DNA of 64,000 nt, taken from assembly GCA_009829735.1 (NCBI GenBank), contig CM020618.1:23173346-23237345 (forward strand). The letters run 5' to 3'. A program made the position numbers and the translations under genes. The notes under the pieces were generated by a model. That model made no database searches. It was not told where the DNA came from and saw only the letters and a list, made by a program, of their open reading frames with translations. Of the stretch, positions 1 through 10,839 are shown piece after piece. How positions within the stretch are numbered: the first letter of the stretch is position 1; every line of letters begins with the position of its first letter. This DNA comes from Pyropia yezoensis. Lineage: Eukaryota; Rhodophyta; Bangiophyceae; Bangiales; Bangiaceae.

Positions 1-2
1 CA

Positions 3-1229
3 GTCATCGGCTTCTTGACTAGCTTCAAGGCAGCCGCGGACAAGGCCCTCGTTAACGAGGGGCTGGCGCTGGAGATCCTCCCGTTCTTTGTTGATGAACG
101 GGTGCGAGGCATTCTTCGCCAGGCATCCCCGATGCCGGGAATGAGGGTCGCGGCCACCCCCATGGATTACCGTGGGATTCTCAAGGAGCTGCTGAGCAGT
201 TACCTCAGCGAGGACAAGTGCGAGGACCACTACCGGGCCCTGCGCACTGCCACCGCCCAGAGCTGGGAGGATGAAGAGATGTTTGGACGCGGGATCCAAG
301 AGCTCGACTACGAGCTGGGGAAGCTCCTCGGAGAAGGGGAGCTACGGGCCATCCTGTTCGCAGGAGTACCCAACTACGTGCGGATATCCGCTCGGGGAGC
401 CAATACGGCCCGGACGAACTTCAGTCGACTGATGCACATGTGCAAGTCCCTAGGGGACGCCTACCGGGTGCTACACCCGGAATGTACCTTGGCCCCGAAG
501 CCCAAGGGTGAGGGAGGCAAGCCCAGTCTTACCCCGGTACCGAGGCAAGAGAAGGTGGAACGTAAGGCCGCACCAGTACTGGTGGCGACCGAACAGACCC
601 CTACGGGCGAGGATGAACCTCTAGTTGACCAACAGGGCCACCTGTTGCTACCGGCGACGCCGGTGATTGATGAGCACGGTACGGTAGCGTACATCGCCCC
701 GGCTGGGACCCAGTTCCAGGTCAACGAGGGAGCGGGACGGCGCGTCCCGTATGTGCGGACGACGGGGTATGCCCCGGTTACGGGTAACCCCCACCAGCCC
801 CTGCCTACATGGGCAGTACGTACGGAGGCCCCTCCGCAGATTGCGGGCCGACCCAACCGGATGGGGGAGTCCATGTTCCGGTTGACCCAAGGACCCAAGG
901 CCTACCAGGGAGCAGGCACTCGGGCGCCCGAGGGAGGCAACCGCAGCTACGGGGCTACCCCGATGCGAACTCAAGGAGGGACCGGCACGTCCGGATGTAT
1001 GTTGTGTGGGGATCCCCAGCACTGGGTGTCTTCCTGCCCACTCATCCCCGAGGAGTCTCGGCGGGCAGCGGCGCACCGCAAGGCATCCACCGGGGGGTAT
1101 CCCGCCAGAGCACCCGGACCCGCACCGGGTAAGCAGCCAGCTCCAGGTGAAGTACTGGCCGTCGAGGAGGCACCTCCGCAGCCGGATGTCCCGGCGGACA
1201 GCACCCTACCAAGGGCGGGAAACGAGTAA
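3..1229 (+). CDS. gag: gag polyprotein, element A, 5'-partial
   Basis: Structural capsid/nucleocapsid protein of element A. The frame is open to the left edge of the window, so no start codon is assigned. The first 160 residues are a helical capsid-like region aligning with the element B gag around its FEFLRRFTKA segment (here IGFLTSFKAA). Near the C-terminus is one zinc knuckle of the form C-X2-C-X4-H-X4-C (CMLCGDPQHWVSSC, about nt 995-1036), the RNA-binding nucleocapsid signature. The tail is Pro/Ala-rich and ends AGNE-stop, like the element B gag (SAGNE-stop). The TAA stop at 1227-1229 is 8 nt before the pol ATG, and pol lies in the -1 frame relative to gag. Confidence 0.85.
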   Translation, partial: VIGFLTSFKAAADKALVNEGLALEILPFFVDERVRGILRQASPMPGMRVAATPMDYRGILKELLSSYLSEDKCEDHYRALRTATAQSWEDEEMFGRGIQELDYELGKLLGEGELRAILFAGVPNYVRISARGANTARTNFSRLMHMCKSLGDAYRVLHPECTLAPKPKGEGGKPSLTPVPRQEKVERKAAPVLVATEQTPTGEDEPLVDQQGHLLLPATPVIDEHGTVAYIAPAGTQFQVNEGAGRRVPYVRTTGYAPVTGNPHQPLPTWAVRTEAPPQIAGRPNRMGESMFRLTQGPKAYQGAGTRAPEGGNRSYGATPMRTQGGTGTSGCMLCGDPQHWVSSCPLIPEESRRAAAHRKASTGGYPARAPGPAPGKQPAPGEVLAVEEAPPQPDVPADSTLPRAGNE

Positions 1230-1237
1230 GAGGAAGG

Positions 1238-4200
1238 ATGACCGGGGGGCGCTGGGGTATCCCAAGCAAGCCACCCCGGAGTACCGCGGGGAAAGCCCCA
1301 CGGAGAGCGCGGTTGAGCCGACGCCGCATCAACCCCCGGGTACACCTTCCGGCCCCGACGACACGGCGTCAGGGGATTGATGACCAACCACCAAGGTTGG
1401 GAGGAGAGGACGGGAAGCCCCGTCACATGGAAGCAGACAAGGGTCCTGTTCAGGATGCCCGAGCTACACCGGATATCGGTGTAGGCCACGTGCTGTTTAC
1501 CTTGGAGAACTTCAAGGTATCAGCCACACTGGGGGTTGACCCCCAGTCGACACGATCGTACTACCCTGTACTGGATACAGGGGCTGGACCCAACCTTATC
1601 CGGAAGGATACCCTCCCGGACAAGTGGCTTCCGCGAGTCAGAGTGACTCGGGGACCCACCATCAAGGACGCGAATGGTCGCCTCATTCGTACGACCGCAG
1701 CGATGTCGCTGCGGGTGACCATCGGGGAACTCACCACGGAAGTCGACTTCCTGGTGTGTGAGACCCTATCGGTGCCCTGCATACTGGGGTGCACCTTCAT
1801 CAACGTTCACGTTGATGCAATCCGGCCAGGCCGGAGGACCGTCGAGCTTAAAGAAGCCGAGGGGACGAAGCGAGGACACACGGCTATCGTCAGGGACCTG
1901 ACGCTACATGGGAGCCACGTTAACGTGGCTGAGGTGTACGCAAGTGTCGAGCCGAAGACACTTCGGTTGGCCAAGCGAACTCGCTTTGAGCCGTTGTCGG
2001 AGACAGTCCTCCCGGTTAACTGTGACCTCGCAGGCATCTGCAGAGTCAAGTCCAACTTGCGGACGTACAAGCGCCATGGGTTGACCATGGCCAACGGTCT
2101 CATAGACCTCCCATCAGGAGGGTCGTCCCTCCTAGTGATGGCGAACTATCGCCGTAAGGCAGTCACCCTCCCGAAGGGAACTATCCTCGGGATTGCCGAG
2201 CTCTACGAAGGAGATATTCTTACCCCTGACAAGGAAGGTCAAGTGGACCCACTTGAGGTGCTGGCGGTCGCCGAGACCACCGAGCGACAGCAACCCGATG
2301 ACGGGAAGCCTAGTCGACCATCATTACCGGCGGATATTCCGCCGAAGGACCAAGAAGCATTGAAGGCACTGGCCGAGGCTGACCTCGACTACCTTCCCCC
2401 TTCGGTAGCCGAAGGGGTACGACGGATGCTAAGAAAGCATGACGTCATGTGGACAGGCGGGGCCTTGGGTACCATTGGGGCAACCCAACATCGTATAGAC
2501 CTGGTACCAGGCGCACGACCCGCCCGGTCACAACCGCACCGAGCGGGACCTATGCAACGAGAGATCGTTGATGGAGAAGTGAAGAGGATGAGTGAAGCGA
2601 AGGTGATCCGACCTTCGATGTCGGAGTGGGGTGCCCCAGTCGTTATCGTACCGAAGAAGGATCAAACCCCTCGGTTTTGCATCGATTATCGACGCCTCAA
2701 CTTGGTTACCAAGAAGGACTCCTACCCTTTACCAAGGATGGATGAATGCATCGACTCCCTGGGGGAAGCTACGGTGTTTACCACCATCGACTGCAATGCC
2801 GGATACTGGCAGATCCCGGTGGCGGACGAGGATATCCCCAAGACGGCATTCGTCTGTCACAGTGGAGTGTACGAGTTCCAAAGGATGCCCTTCGGATTGT
2901 CCAACGCCCCCGCTACATTCCAGCGGGCTATCGACATTATACTGTCGGGGGTGAAGTGGCGTAACTGCCTAGTGTACCTCGATGACGTCATCGTCTTCTC
3001 GCGTAACATGGATGACCATGTGCAACATGTTGACGAGGTACTCACCCTCTTGCGTAACGCCGGGGTAACCCTGCGTCTGAAGAAGTGCGCCTTCTTCCAA
3101 CAGACGGTCGAGTACCTGGGCCACCAGATAACCCCTGGTAAACTAGGGGTACTCGAAGCCAATACCCGGGCACTCCGGGATGCCCGGTTCCCGAACACCC
3201 AGACACAGCTCAAGAGCTTCCTGGGAATGTGCAATGTATACCGACGGTTCGTCAAGGACTTCGCTCGGATAGCTAAACCGTTAACGGTTCTTACGAGCAG
3301 TACCCTGCCCAAGGTACTCCAACCCCCTTCGCCTAGCGAAGAGGAGGCATTCGAGTCGCTGAAGCGAGCCCTACTATCCCCACCCGTCCTTGCGTTACCG
3401 CACCGACGGGGTACCTTCGTCATCGATGTCGATGCATGCGATACACAAGTGGGATGCACCCTGTTACAGGGAGAGACGTTGATCGGTACCGATAACGTTA
3501 TCCCGGACCTACGTCCGGTAGGATACTTCAGCCGGACACTCAACCCGACTGATCGTAACTATAGTGCCACCGAGCGTGAATGCCTCGGAGTTATATGGGC
3601 AGTGCAACTGCTCCGTCCATACCTGGAGGGCTCCAGGTTCATCGTGAGGTCCGACCACGAACCCCTACGATGGCTCCTCAACCTTGGTGACAAGGATTCC
3701 GATAGCCATGGGAGGCTAGCCCGATGGAGGCTAAAAATGGCCGAGCACGACTACCGTACCGTGTATAAGGCTGGGTCAACCCACCATCTCGGAGACGCAT
3801 TGTCTCGACTCGACACCCCGAGCGGGGATACCCGCCCGGTGGACGAGGACATCCCGGTGGTACCGGTCTGCATGGTGGGTAACGCTACCCAAGGTATGGT
3901 TGACCATACCATGGCACACCGAGCATGCCCACTAACCCTCGCGGACTTCCGCGAGGCACAAGCCAATGACGACGACTGTAGACGTCATCGCGCTAACCTC
4001 CTGGCCGGTACGGCCGGCATCTTCTCCGCGAACGAAGACGGACTCATATACCGGCGGGCACCCGCCGATGGACGACATCAAGTCGTGGTTCCCGTGTCCT
4101 TACAGCAAGCCGTCATGGAACGAGAACACGAGAACCCCACAGCCGGGCACCCGGGGGGTTCACGTATGTTCGCAGCAATGCGAAGGTTCTTCTACTGGCC

Positions 4201-5404
4201 AGCAATGGCCGTCGACGTGGTCGACCACGTAAGGGGATGCCACCCCTGTGCGCGTAGCCGCATGAGTCTACATAGGCAGGCGTCTGCCATGAAGCTATTC
4301 CCACCCGATGGGCCCAACGAGCAAGTCGCTATCGACATACTCGGGCCACTTCCGGTAACGGAAGAAGGGAACAGGTACATCCTGGTCATGTCTGACCGCT
4401 TCACTAAGCTGTCACGAGCGGCAGCCATCCCGAATGATACGGCATACACCATCATGAACGCAGTGGTTGACCACTGGATCAGTGCATACGGAGTCATGAA
4501 GCAACTCCTCTCCGACAACGGAGCAAACCTTACGTCAGCATTCTGCACTAAGGTCCTGGGCATGTTCGGTATCGAACCACGTCGGGCATCCGACTACCAC
4601 CCGCAAACCAACGGGCAGGTGGAGCGGTTCAACCGCACCATCGTCAAGATGCTACAGTGCTACGTGGCAGAGCACACGAACACTTGAGACAGGCTTCTGT
4701 CCGTACTCACCCCGGCATACAATGCCAGGCCACATCGGAGCACAAACATCGCTCCGCTGGAGTGGGTCATGCCACTAGGCGTCGGTAACCTGACGCTGCC
4801 ACCCGGCAGGTGCACTCGGTATGATACACCGAAGGGCCGACCGGCCGAACGTATACACCTAGCTTGGTTGTCCAAGCTATCGTGGATGATTCCTAAGCTC
4901 AAGGGTGCCCTTGACAGAACACAACTTCGATACAAGAAGAACTTCGACGCCCGACTACGGGTGCGCAACGCTACCCTGATAAAAGGTGACTGGGTCTATA
5001 TCAGACACCAGAAGTTCCGGGGGAACAAGCTCATGCAACCGGTCAAGGGACCGTACCAGATTCTCTACAGAGATGACCACTCTGTTATCTTACACTCCGA
5101 TACGGAGATCCAACGCATCAGTGTGAATGATGTCACACCTGCTCCGAAGCCGGAACAGCCTCAGCCGGTACCGGCTGGGTTGCTACATGAAGCTCTTACA
5201 ACCCACCGGTCAGATGACCCGGTGGGACCGGGTGGGATTCCATACCAAGTAGAGAGCGTGGTCGGACACACCGACCCGGACCTACCAGGACCCTGGTACG
5301 TCAAGGTTATGTGGGTCGGATACGACTCACCCACCTGGGAACAGGCGGCAAATATACCCCGCCAACTCCTCATGCCTTACATGAGGCGACGACGCCTACT
5401 GTAA
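1238..5404 (+). pseudogene. pol: pol polyprotein, element A, with one in-frame TGA
   Basis: Order: aspartic protease (LDTGAGPNLI, about residue 110), reverse transcriptase (FCIDYRRLN; YLDD box about residue 578), RNase H (DVDACDTQ about residue 730), then integrase with an HHCC zinc domain (GHPGG...CHPCARSR) and a DDE core (IDILGPLP, SDNGANLTS, HPQTNGQVERFN). TGA at 4685-4687 interrupts the integrase. The same frame continues to TAA at 5404 with a GPY-like region and a chromodomain-like end (YVKVMWVGYDSPTWEQ). Element B has TGG-GAC at this point, so the stop is most simply a TGG to TGA change. Pol starts at the ATG 8 nt after the gag stop. Without readthrough the product would lack the last catalytic-core support and the targeting module. 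Confidence 0.9.
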
Positions 5405-5480
5405 CAACCCATCCGACACCGACTTCGGCTGTTGGGGGGTGAGGCTTATACCTACTAAGTAGGGTGTGACATGGTTATGG

Positions 5481-5576
5481 CAGACTTAGGTTTCTAAGTC
5501 AAATCAGACTTATGTTTCTAAGTCGAACCAAGCTTAGGTAACTAAGTAGAGCCAAGCTTAGGTAACTAAGTAAAAC
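5481..5576. repeat. four tandem 24-bp palindromic repeats between convergent ORFs of element A
   Basis: Four consecutive 24-bp units (5481-5504, 5505-5528, 5529-5552, 5553-5576). The first starts CAGACTTAGGTTTCTAAGTC, and each unit is itself a near-palindrome (CTTAG...CTAAG). Units 1-2 and 3-4 form two closer pairs. A weaker unit-like sequence (ACTACTAAGTAG-like) precedes at about 5448-5462. The array lies between the pol stop (5404) and the end of the antisense ORF (5883), where transcripts from both strands would converge. A terminator or transcript-processing role is inferred only from position. Confidence 0.8.
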
Positions 5577-5882
5577 CTGAACCTTAATAAGTTAACTTAA
5601 AGGTAAAGGCTAACTTCGATAATATCGAAGTAAATAGGGGGCTTACACGGGAGGATGACCTCCCCAAGCCAAGACACAAAGTGAGGGAGGATGACCTCCC
5701 CAAGCAGGAACCAACCGGAAGAAGTTGGGCGGGAGGCAAGGCACCACTGAGCCAGAAGGGGTACTCCCCAGGGCAGCAAACAGAGGCAAGCAATGCCCCC
5801 AAAGGGGATGAGTTTATACTCACTACTACCCGGCTACCATAAGGGTCACCGGGGCCCTCTCCCTCACAACCAATAGTACTCC

Positions 5883-8252
5883 TCAGTGGGTAGACCCACT
5901 GCCCGAGGGAGGCCACTCACGCGTAAGCGCGTATACCTCCGTGCTCCACCGGTCGGCATTCTCACGACGGTCAATCACCCGAGTTACCTCGGTGCATAGC
6001 TGGACGAGGGTGCTGCGGCCAGCCTCCACGTCCTCCAGAGCTTTCTGGAGGCGGTCCAGCACGCCACCGAAGCAACGCGCTGACCCAACTAGCGCAGCAC
6101 CTGGGGGGATATCCCCCCAGCTAACAGAGAGACCCTCCCGCATTGCGCGGGCAACAAGGGCGTCAACGCCTTCATACCAGAGACGGGGACCCCCGTCTTG
6201 TATGACAGGGGCGGGAGCGGACACTGGCGCAGCCAGAGGAGCCAAAGGAGCCGACACGGCTACCACCGGAGCCGGTGGCACCTGATACGAGGCTCGGTAG
6301 GACCCTACCGAAGGGGCTCCACCGTAACCCCGGCGGGGCTCCGCCCGACGACGGGACACCTCACGCTCCCCACCCGCAGAGCCCCACTCTCGGGGACGAC
6401 GGCCAACCGCCGCCGGTATCGGGTTACCGAACCACGGGGCAAGGACCTGAAGAGGGTCATGGATAACCATGGGAATACCCAGGTCAGGAACGGCCTCGGT
6501 GGACGCCCACCCATGGCAACTAGGCTCACCCGGCTGAGTACGCCGGATACGCAACGAGTGACGAGGCAAGGGGGTCGCCCCAGCCTGCGGGTCCCGGTAC
6601 GGGGGAAGGGCCAACACCCCAGCCCAGTTCACGGCATCGTGAACAGCCAGCAGGGCCTCGAACTCCCGGGCCAACCCGGTCTTGGCAGCTATCAGGTCCA
6701 CGCCCAACTGCGCGATGTGCCGACGGACACCCGTCGGAAGATGAAACAGGCGCCCCTGCCGGCGGACGGACAGCAAGAAGGAGGACGCCTGCCCGAGGGT
6801 AACCTCAAGGGTGAAGGTACCCTGCAACGGGTGGACCGGCCGGGAGGCCAGCACACTCCCGAAGTATCGGAGACAGAAGCCGGTGTCAAACCGGAAAGCA
6901 GGGGCGGGTTCCCACCCCTCCTGCCATAGCGGCGGGCGCACGGGAGTGTATACCGGCGCACGACCGTTGCCGGTCTGCAACGCACACGTTATATCCGTGC
7001 GAAACGCATCCGCCATGACACCATGGTCACGTCGCCAGCTCGACGCCGACTTCAACCCCGCCATAGGCGGGTAGGGAGCCGTCAACGACAGATACGGGGA
7101 TACCCCCGGGTAGTAATCAAAGTCGGGATACCGACCGGTACTGCCCACCGTCTCCCCAAACGCAACCGGCTCCGCCGCCGCCGCAATCCCCCGAGCACTA
7201 GCCGGGTAGTCAATCTCCCGCGGCAACGCGGGAGCAATCAGGTCGCATACCCCGAAGTTGGGGTCGAGGTAGACCTCACCCCGTCCCACCCGAGTACGCC
7301 AGAGCTGCGCATGCCGGTCGTCCGGCTGACTCAGGATCCAATGGTGTTCCACTCGCACCGCGTTCGGCTGGTTGACCAGCCGCACCAACTCCTGCTCCCA
7401 ACTCGGGTCCACCTTGACGCGTCGGGAGGACTCTCCACGGGGATGGGGCAGGTGGAAGTCCACTCGCATCGGCCCATCGGACTCCATTGACTCTTGCACA
7501 GTCAGGCCTCGAACCCGAGCCACCAAGTCGAACATCGACATGGCGGGTTGACCCGCCGCCACGGCGACGCCGCCACCCAACGGGGCAACCCGGGCAGGAC
7601 CAGGAAGAATAGGGGGCGCCGGGGGATGCCCCACCGGAAAAGGGGCCGGCACCGGAGTCGCACGCGGCCTAGGAGGAAGAAGAAGGGCGGGCGCCCGCCC
7701 GGAGTAATTACCGAAGTCCACAGCCATCGGTGTAGACCCACCTTGACCACCAGACGCCCGCGGCACCGCGGGCAGAGCATCGCCGCCACCCGGACCCGAC
7801 GTCGGTACCACGGGGGCAGCACGGGTAGACCCGCTACCCGCCGCAGTGGACACACCAACCGGGCGGGCACCCGCGCCGTCTTGACCCGCCGGACTGGACG
7901 GGGTGCCAACACCACCATCCGCCACGCCGGCGACACCGTCTGGAGGTAGAGCCACGCCGGTACCGGCGACAGAAGCCATCCGGGCCGCCGGAGGAGAAGC
8001 GGTAGAAGCCACCGCTGCACGCGGTTGTCCGCCACCCGACGGAGCCGTCGTGCCGCTACACACAGACGACAACCCACCCGGCGCGCCGTCCAAGGCCACA
8101 CGAACGGTCACCCGGTCGTCCTCGTCCTCCGACGAGCGCGCTAGGAAGCACTCGGCGGCGGTGGCGGAGACGGGAACGTCGTCCACCATCACCTCTTCCC
8201 CCTCTTCAGGCAGGAGGTCGTCCTCGCCCCCGGGTACCTGGGGGTCCGACAT
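5883..8252 (-). CDS. antisense accessory ORF of element A, 789 aa, unknown function
   Basis: Uninterrupted 789-codon ORF opposite to gag-pol, from ATG at 8252 to TGA at 5885-5883. Residues 1-60 are acidic, 60-240 are Gly/Ala/Pro-rich and probably disordered, and 290-600 look folded. The core at residues about 460-556 matches the antisense ORF of element B in order: FGSV; then SVRRQGRLFHLP (B: SCVQRRGMLWHLP); then FEALLAVHDAVNW (B: LEEMLRLHKFIEW). A weaker match at about 375-420 includes PYL...RRD. The last 80 residues could form a helical or coiled-coil tail. No known domain, signal peptide or convincing membrane segment is seen. It has no stop, although pol of the same copy has one. Antisense accessory ORFs are known in plant Tat-lineage gypsy elements; whether this is related is unknown. 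Confidence 0.7.
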   Translation of the reverse strand: MSDPQVPGGEDDLLPEEGEEVMVDDVPVSATAAECFLARSSEDEDDRVTVRVALDGAPGGLSSVCSGTTAPSGGGQPRAAVASTASPPAARMASVAGTGVALPPDGVAGVADGGVGTPSSPAGQDGAGARPVGVSTAAGSGSTRAAPVVPTSGPGGGDALPAVPRASGGQGGSTPMAVDFGNYSGRAPALLLPPRPRATPVPAPFPVGHPPAPPILPGPARVAPLGGGVAVAAGQPAMSMFDLVARVRGLTVQESMESDGPMRVDFHLPHPRGESSRRVKVDPSWEQELVRLVNQPNAVRVEHHWILSQPDDRHAQLWRTRVGRGEVYLDPNFGVCDLIAPALPREIDYPASARGIAAAAEPVAFGETVGSTGRYPDFDYYPGVSPYLSLTAPYPPMAGLKSASSWRRDHGVMADAFRTDITCALQTGNGRAPVYTPVRPPLWQEGWEPAPAFRFDTGFCLRYFGSVLASRPVHPLQGTFTLEVTLGQASSFLLSVRRQGRLFHLPTGVRRHIAQLGVDLIAAKTGLAREFEALLAVHDAVNWAGVLALPPYRDPQAGATPLPRHSLRIRRTQPGEPSCHGWASTEAVPDLGIPMVIHDPLQVLAPWFGNPIPAAVGRRPREWGSAGGEREVSRRRAEPRRGYGGAPSVGSYRASYQVPPAPVVAVSAPLAPLAAPVSAPAPVIQDGGPRLWYEGVDALVARAMREGLSVSWGDIPPGAALVGSARCFGGVLDRLQKALEDVEAGRSTLVQLCTEVTRVIDRRENADRWSTEVYALTREWPPSGSGSTH

Positions 8253-8843
8253 GGTGCAACCGGGGTGGCAGGGGCGCCCCTTGCAGAAAAGCCGAGGCCG
8301 GCTCGACCCGGTACGAGGAACGCTCGCGCGGACGAGCCAGGGAAGCGCGGGCGCCCGCGCTTATGAACACAAACGGCCACGAGAAGCGCCGCAGGCGCGC
8401 GGGTCGACCCGCGCCCCACGAGGCTACGAACGGGCTCCACCCAGGCACCTGGGCGGGCCGGGGCCACACCCCCGTACGGGGCAACCAAGAGGGGTTCACC
8501 CCGAAACCGCCTCCGCGAAAAGCCGGAGCGGCCGCCCCCATTCACTCGGTAACACGAGAGGGGCTCCCCTACCACCAGACACCTGGTGGCGGATCGGCTT
8601 GCACCACCCCTCGGAAAGGGGGGTCGTGAACAGAACCCGCATCGGGAATTTAACGGTCCGGAAAACGGATCGTGTGTGTACGACACAAAGGGGGGCACCC
8701 TCCTCAGACAACCTCGAAAAGGGGTGTCTGTCGCGACGGGGCGCAAAGCCCCACCCGACTGGTAAACGGTCACGCGACCCACTTACATTCGGTAACCCGA
8801 ATGCAACTCGACCCGAGGACGGGCCGAATCTAAGGGGGGGATA
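8253..8843. other. spacer between antisense ORF start and 3' LTR of element A, ending in the polypurine tract
   Basis: No convincing gene on either strand. It would be the 5' leader or promoter region of the antisense ORF. It ends with a polypurine tract (AAGGGGGGGA, 8832-8841) two bases before the LTR, which is the expected plus-strand primer site. Confidence 0.55.
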
Positions 8844-9206
8844 TGTAGCAATATGGTTGGCCGTATTGTAACCCTAATATTAGGGGGGCTACTTCTAACC
8901 CTTAACTTTCAATTTGACAGTTCGTACTGGTCACGGTATCTATAAGTTACGTATGACCAGAGGGACTTGCATCTTGGGATGGAGGGTAGTTAGTAGTGTC
9001 TCCGAGGGTTTATAACGTGGGGGCCGGCGGCGAATCCACCGCCGGCCAAGGTAGAACAACAAACCCCTCCCATTTGGGCTCCCATCTTGGTCCCGTGGCT
9101 TGCGCTCCAAGGACAGCAACCTTGGCCTCCCGGTGACGTTGGTGCCGATCCCCCTTGGTGAGTGTTCCCTGAGAGTGGACGTGCGACGGATCCCTATTGT
9201 GCTACA
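8844..9206 (+). repeat. 3' LTR of element A (363 bp)
   Basis: Begins TGTAGCA directly after the polypurine tract and ends TGCTACA, a 7-bp perfect terminal inverted repeat of the LTR type. A TTTATAA motif near 9008 may be the TATA box. The right boundary rests only on the inverted terminus because the other LTR is outside the window. Confidence 0.7.
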
Positions 9207-10839
9207 GGGTGGTGGGAAACGAGAGAGACGGGGCGGACGTAAGGGCTTTGTGAATTCGCGAGGGCGAGGCGTCCCGGACATCGATGGATGCCCAGTCGGT
9301 CCGAGTCGGCAGAGGGCCCAGACCTGGAGAAAAGACTGAGCGACAGCCGCAACGCCGCCAGTCTGAGCCGTAAACGGGGCTATGCTGCACAATTTTCCGA
9401 CGCCCTGGTCTCTCTGAGGGCCGCCGGCGTGTGGAGACACCTGTTGTCCGCAGCCCCGTCGCCATAGTCGCCCTCAGGCCAATAAAGTACAGGCGAGCGC
9501 TTGATAACTGCGAGCTTGAGCGTGTGCTGAACACGCTCAAGTGCGCAGCTCCAGGACTTCTCAACCACGTTGTCCAGAAATCATTGGAAAAAGTGGCCGA
9601 ACGACAAAACTTGGCTTCACAAATGTGCCTCAATCAGGCCATAGTTGGCCTTTCGTGTTGTACATTTGTCACCTTTGCTGGTAAACACAACCAAATGATA
9701 CTACTATTTGTATTTTTTGGCACCCCGTAGTTCACCCAACCGGTCTGGACTTCGACCGGATCAGACAAAATTCAGAAAACAGCAATATTTGGCTGTTGTC
9801 CGACGCACATGGCACCACAAGCAGCGGCCACCCGCATCCCAACTGCCACGCACAGTTCGCGGTACCCACCCTCGTTCTTTCGTAACGCTTCCCTTGCGCT
9901 TCGCCTCTTACCACCATTCGGATGCGGCTACCACGGTTTTCACTGTCGCCGTTCCACCTTTTCCTCATTGTCAGCCTATCGCTTCGGCGGGGATCGCGGC
10001 CGAGCATGTCACTCGGCCGGGCGCGAGGCGGGGGGGAGCACCCATCGCGCGCGCCGACGGGGCCGTCGGCGGGACACCTGCAGCACGCGCCAGTACCCCG
10101 AGTTCGTGTCTCATCCGTAGCAGGCGTAGCAGCACGCTGCCCCAGCTCCCCCGCCCCGCACGTACTGTAGCGACTGCTTGCTTTGACTGCGTCGGAACAC
10201 TCGGTCGTCTGCTTGCCATTCCCCTGTATTGCCAACGTTCAAATACCCGTGATTTGAACTAATGTTTTGTACACACATGCGGTACGGTGCCGGTCGGGCG
10301 GAACATGGGCTGGAACATCGGTGGGCTACTTCCTCGGACGACCCTGTCATATAATCGAGTACGCACTGTACTTCCAGGCCGGTTTGCGGTCTCTGAGCCC
10401 TGTTTGAGCTGTGTTGTGTGGGATGCCGCAAAGCGGGGAGAACGTGTCGTGCGTATGATTGGCCAGTGGGAGCACGTGCCTTGCTCTGAAACGAGGGCCG
10501 ATGTGATTGCGCGATGTGGCTTGGGAAATGTCGGCGAGTTGCGTCTCGCGTGCGTGACGCGCTGCCTCAAGACAGGCCGCGCGTGAGCGTGCAGGAATTG
10601 ACTTCGCGCTGTGCTCCAGGCACAGCACATGAATCGTTCCTACGACTCACCATCCTCGTCATCCGAGCATGCACGAGGTGGAGCTTCGGGCAGCCCGCCC
10701 ATTCCGGCCCTCTGTGTCTGAAGGAGCCGGCTTTGAGTGGTGGTACCGACCACTGTGACGTCGGGGGAGGACCTGGCGTGGCGGTGCTGACGGCGACCGT
10801 CGGCTGTCGATGAGGACCTGTTGGAGGAGGTGACCGCAC
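9207..10839. other. no recognisable gene
   Basis: Mixed-composition DNA with only short overlapping reading frames. I found no domain, intron pair, TIR or RNA gene that I can support. Confidence 0.5.

Larger units (their letters stand above)
1..9206 (+). mobile_element. Ty3/gypsy LTR retrotransposon A (5' end outside window)
   Basis: In order: partial gag, pol with a chromodomain-like end, four 24-bp repeats, a long antisense ORF, a polypurine tract and the 3' LTR. Gene order PR-RT-RNaseH-INT defines Ty3/gypsy. The 5' LTR, primer site and gag start lie left of the window, so the target duplication cannot be checked. Gag, pol and the antisense ORF are all homologous to those of element B at 39462-48838, but divergent enough that A and B are separate families. 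Pol carries one nonsense codon, so this copy is probably not autonomous. Confidence 0.9.
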
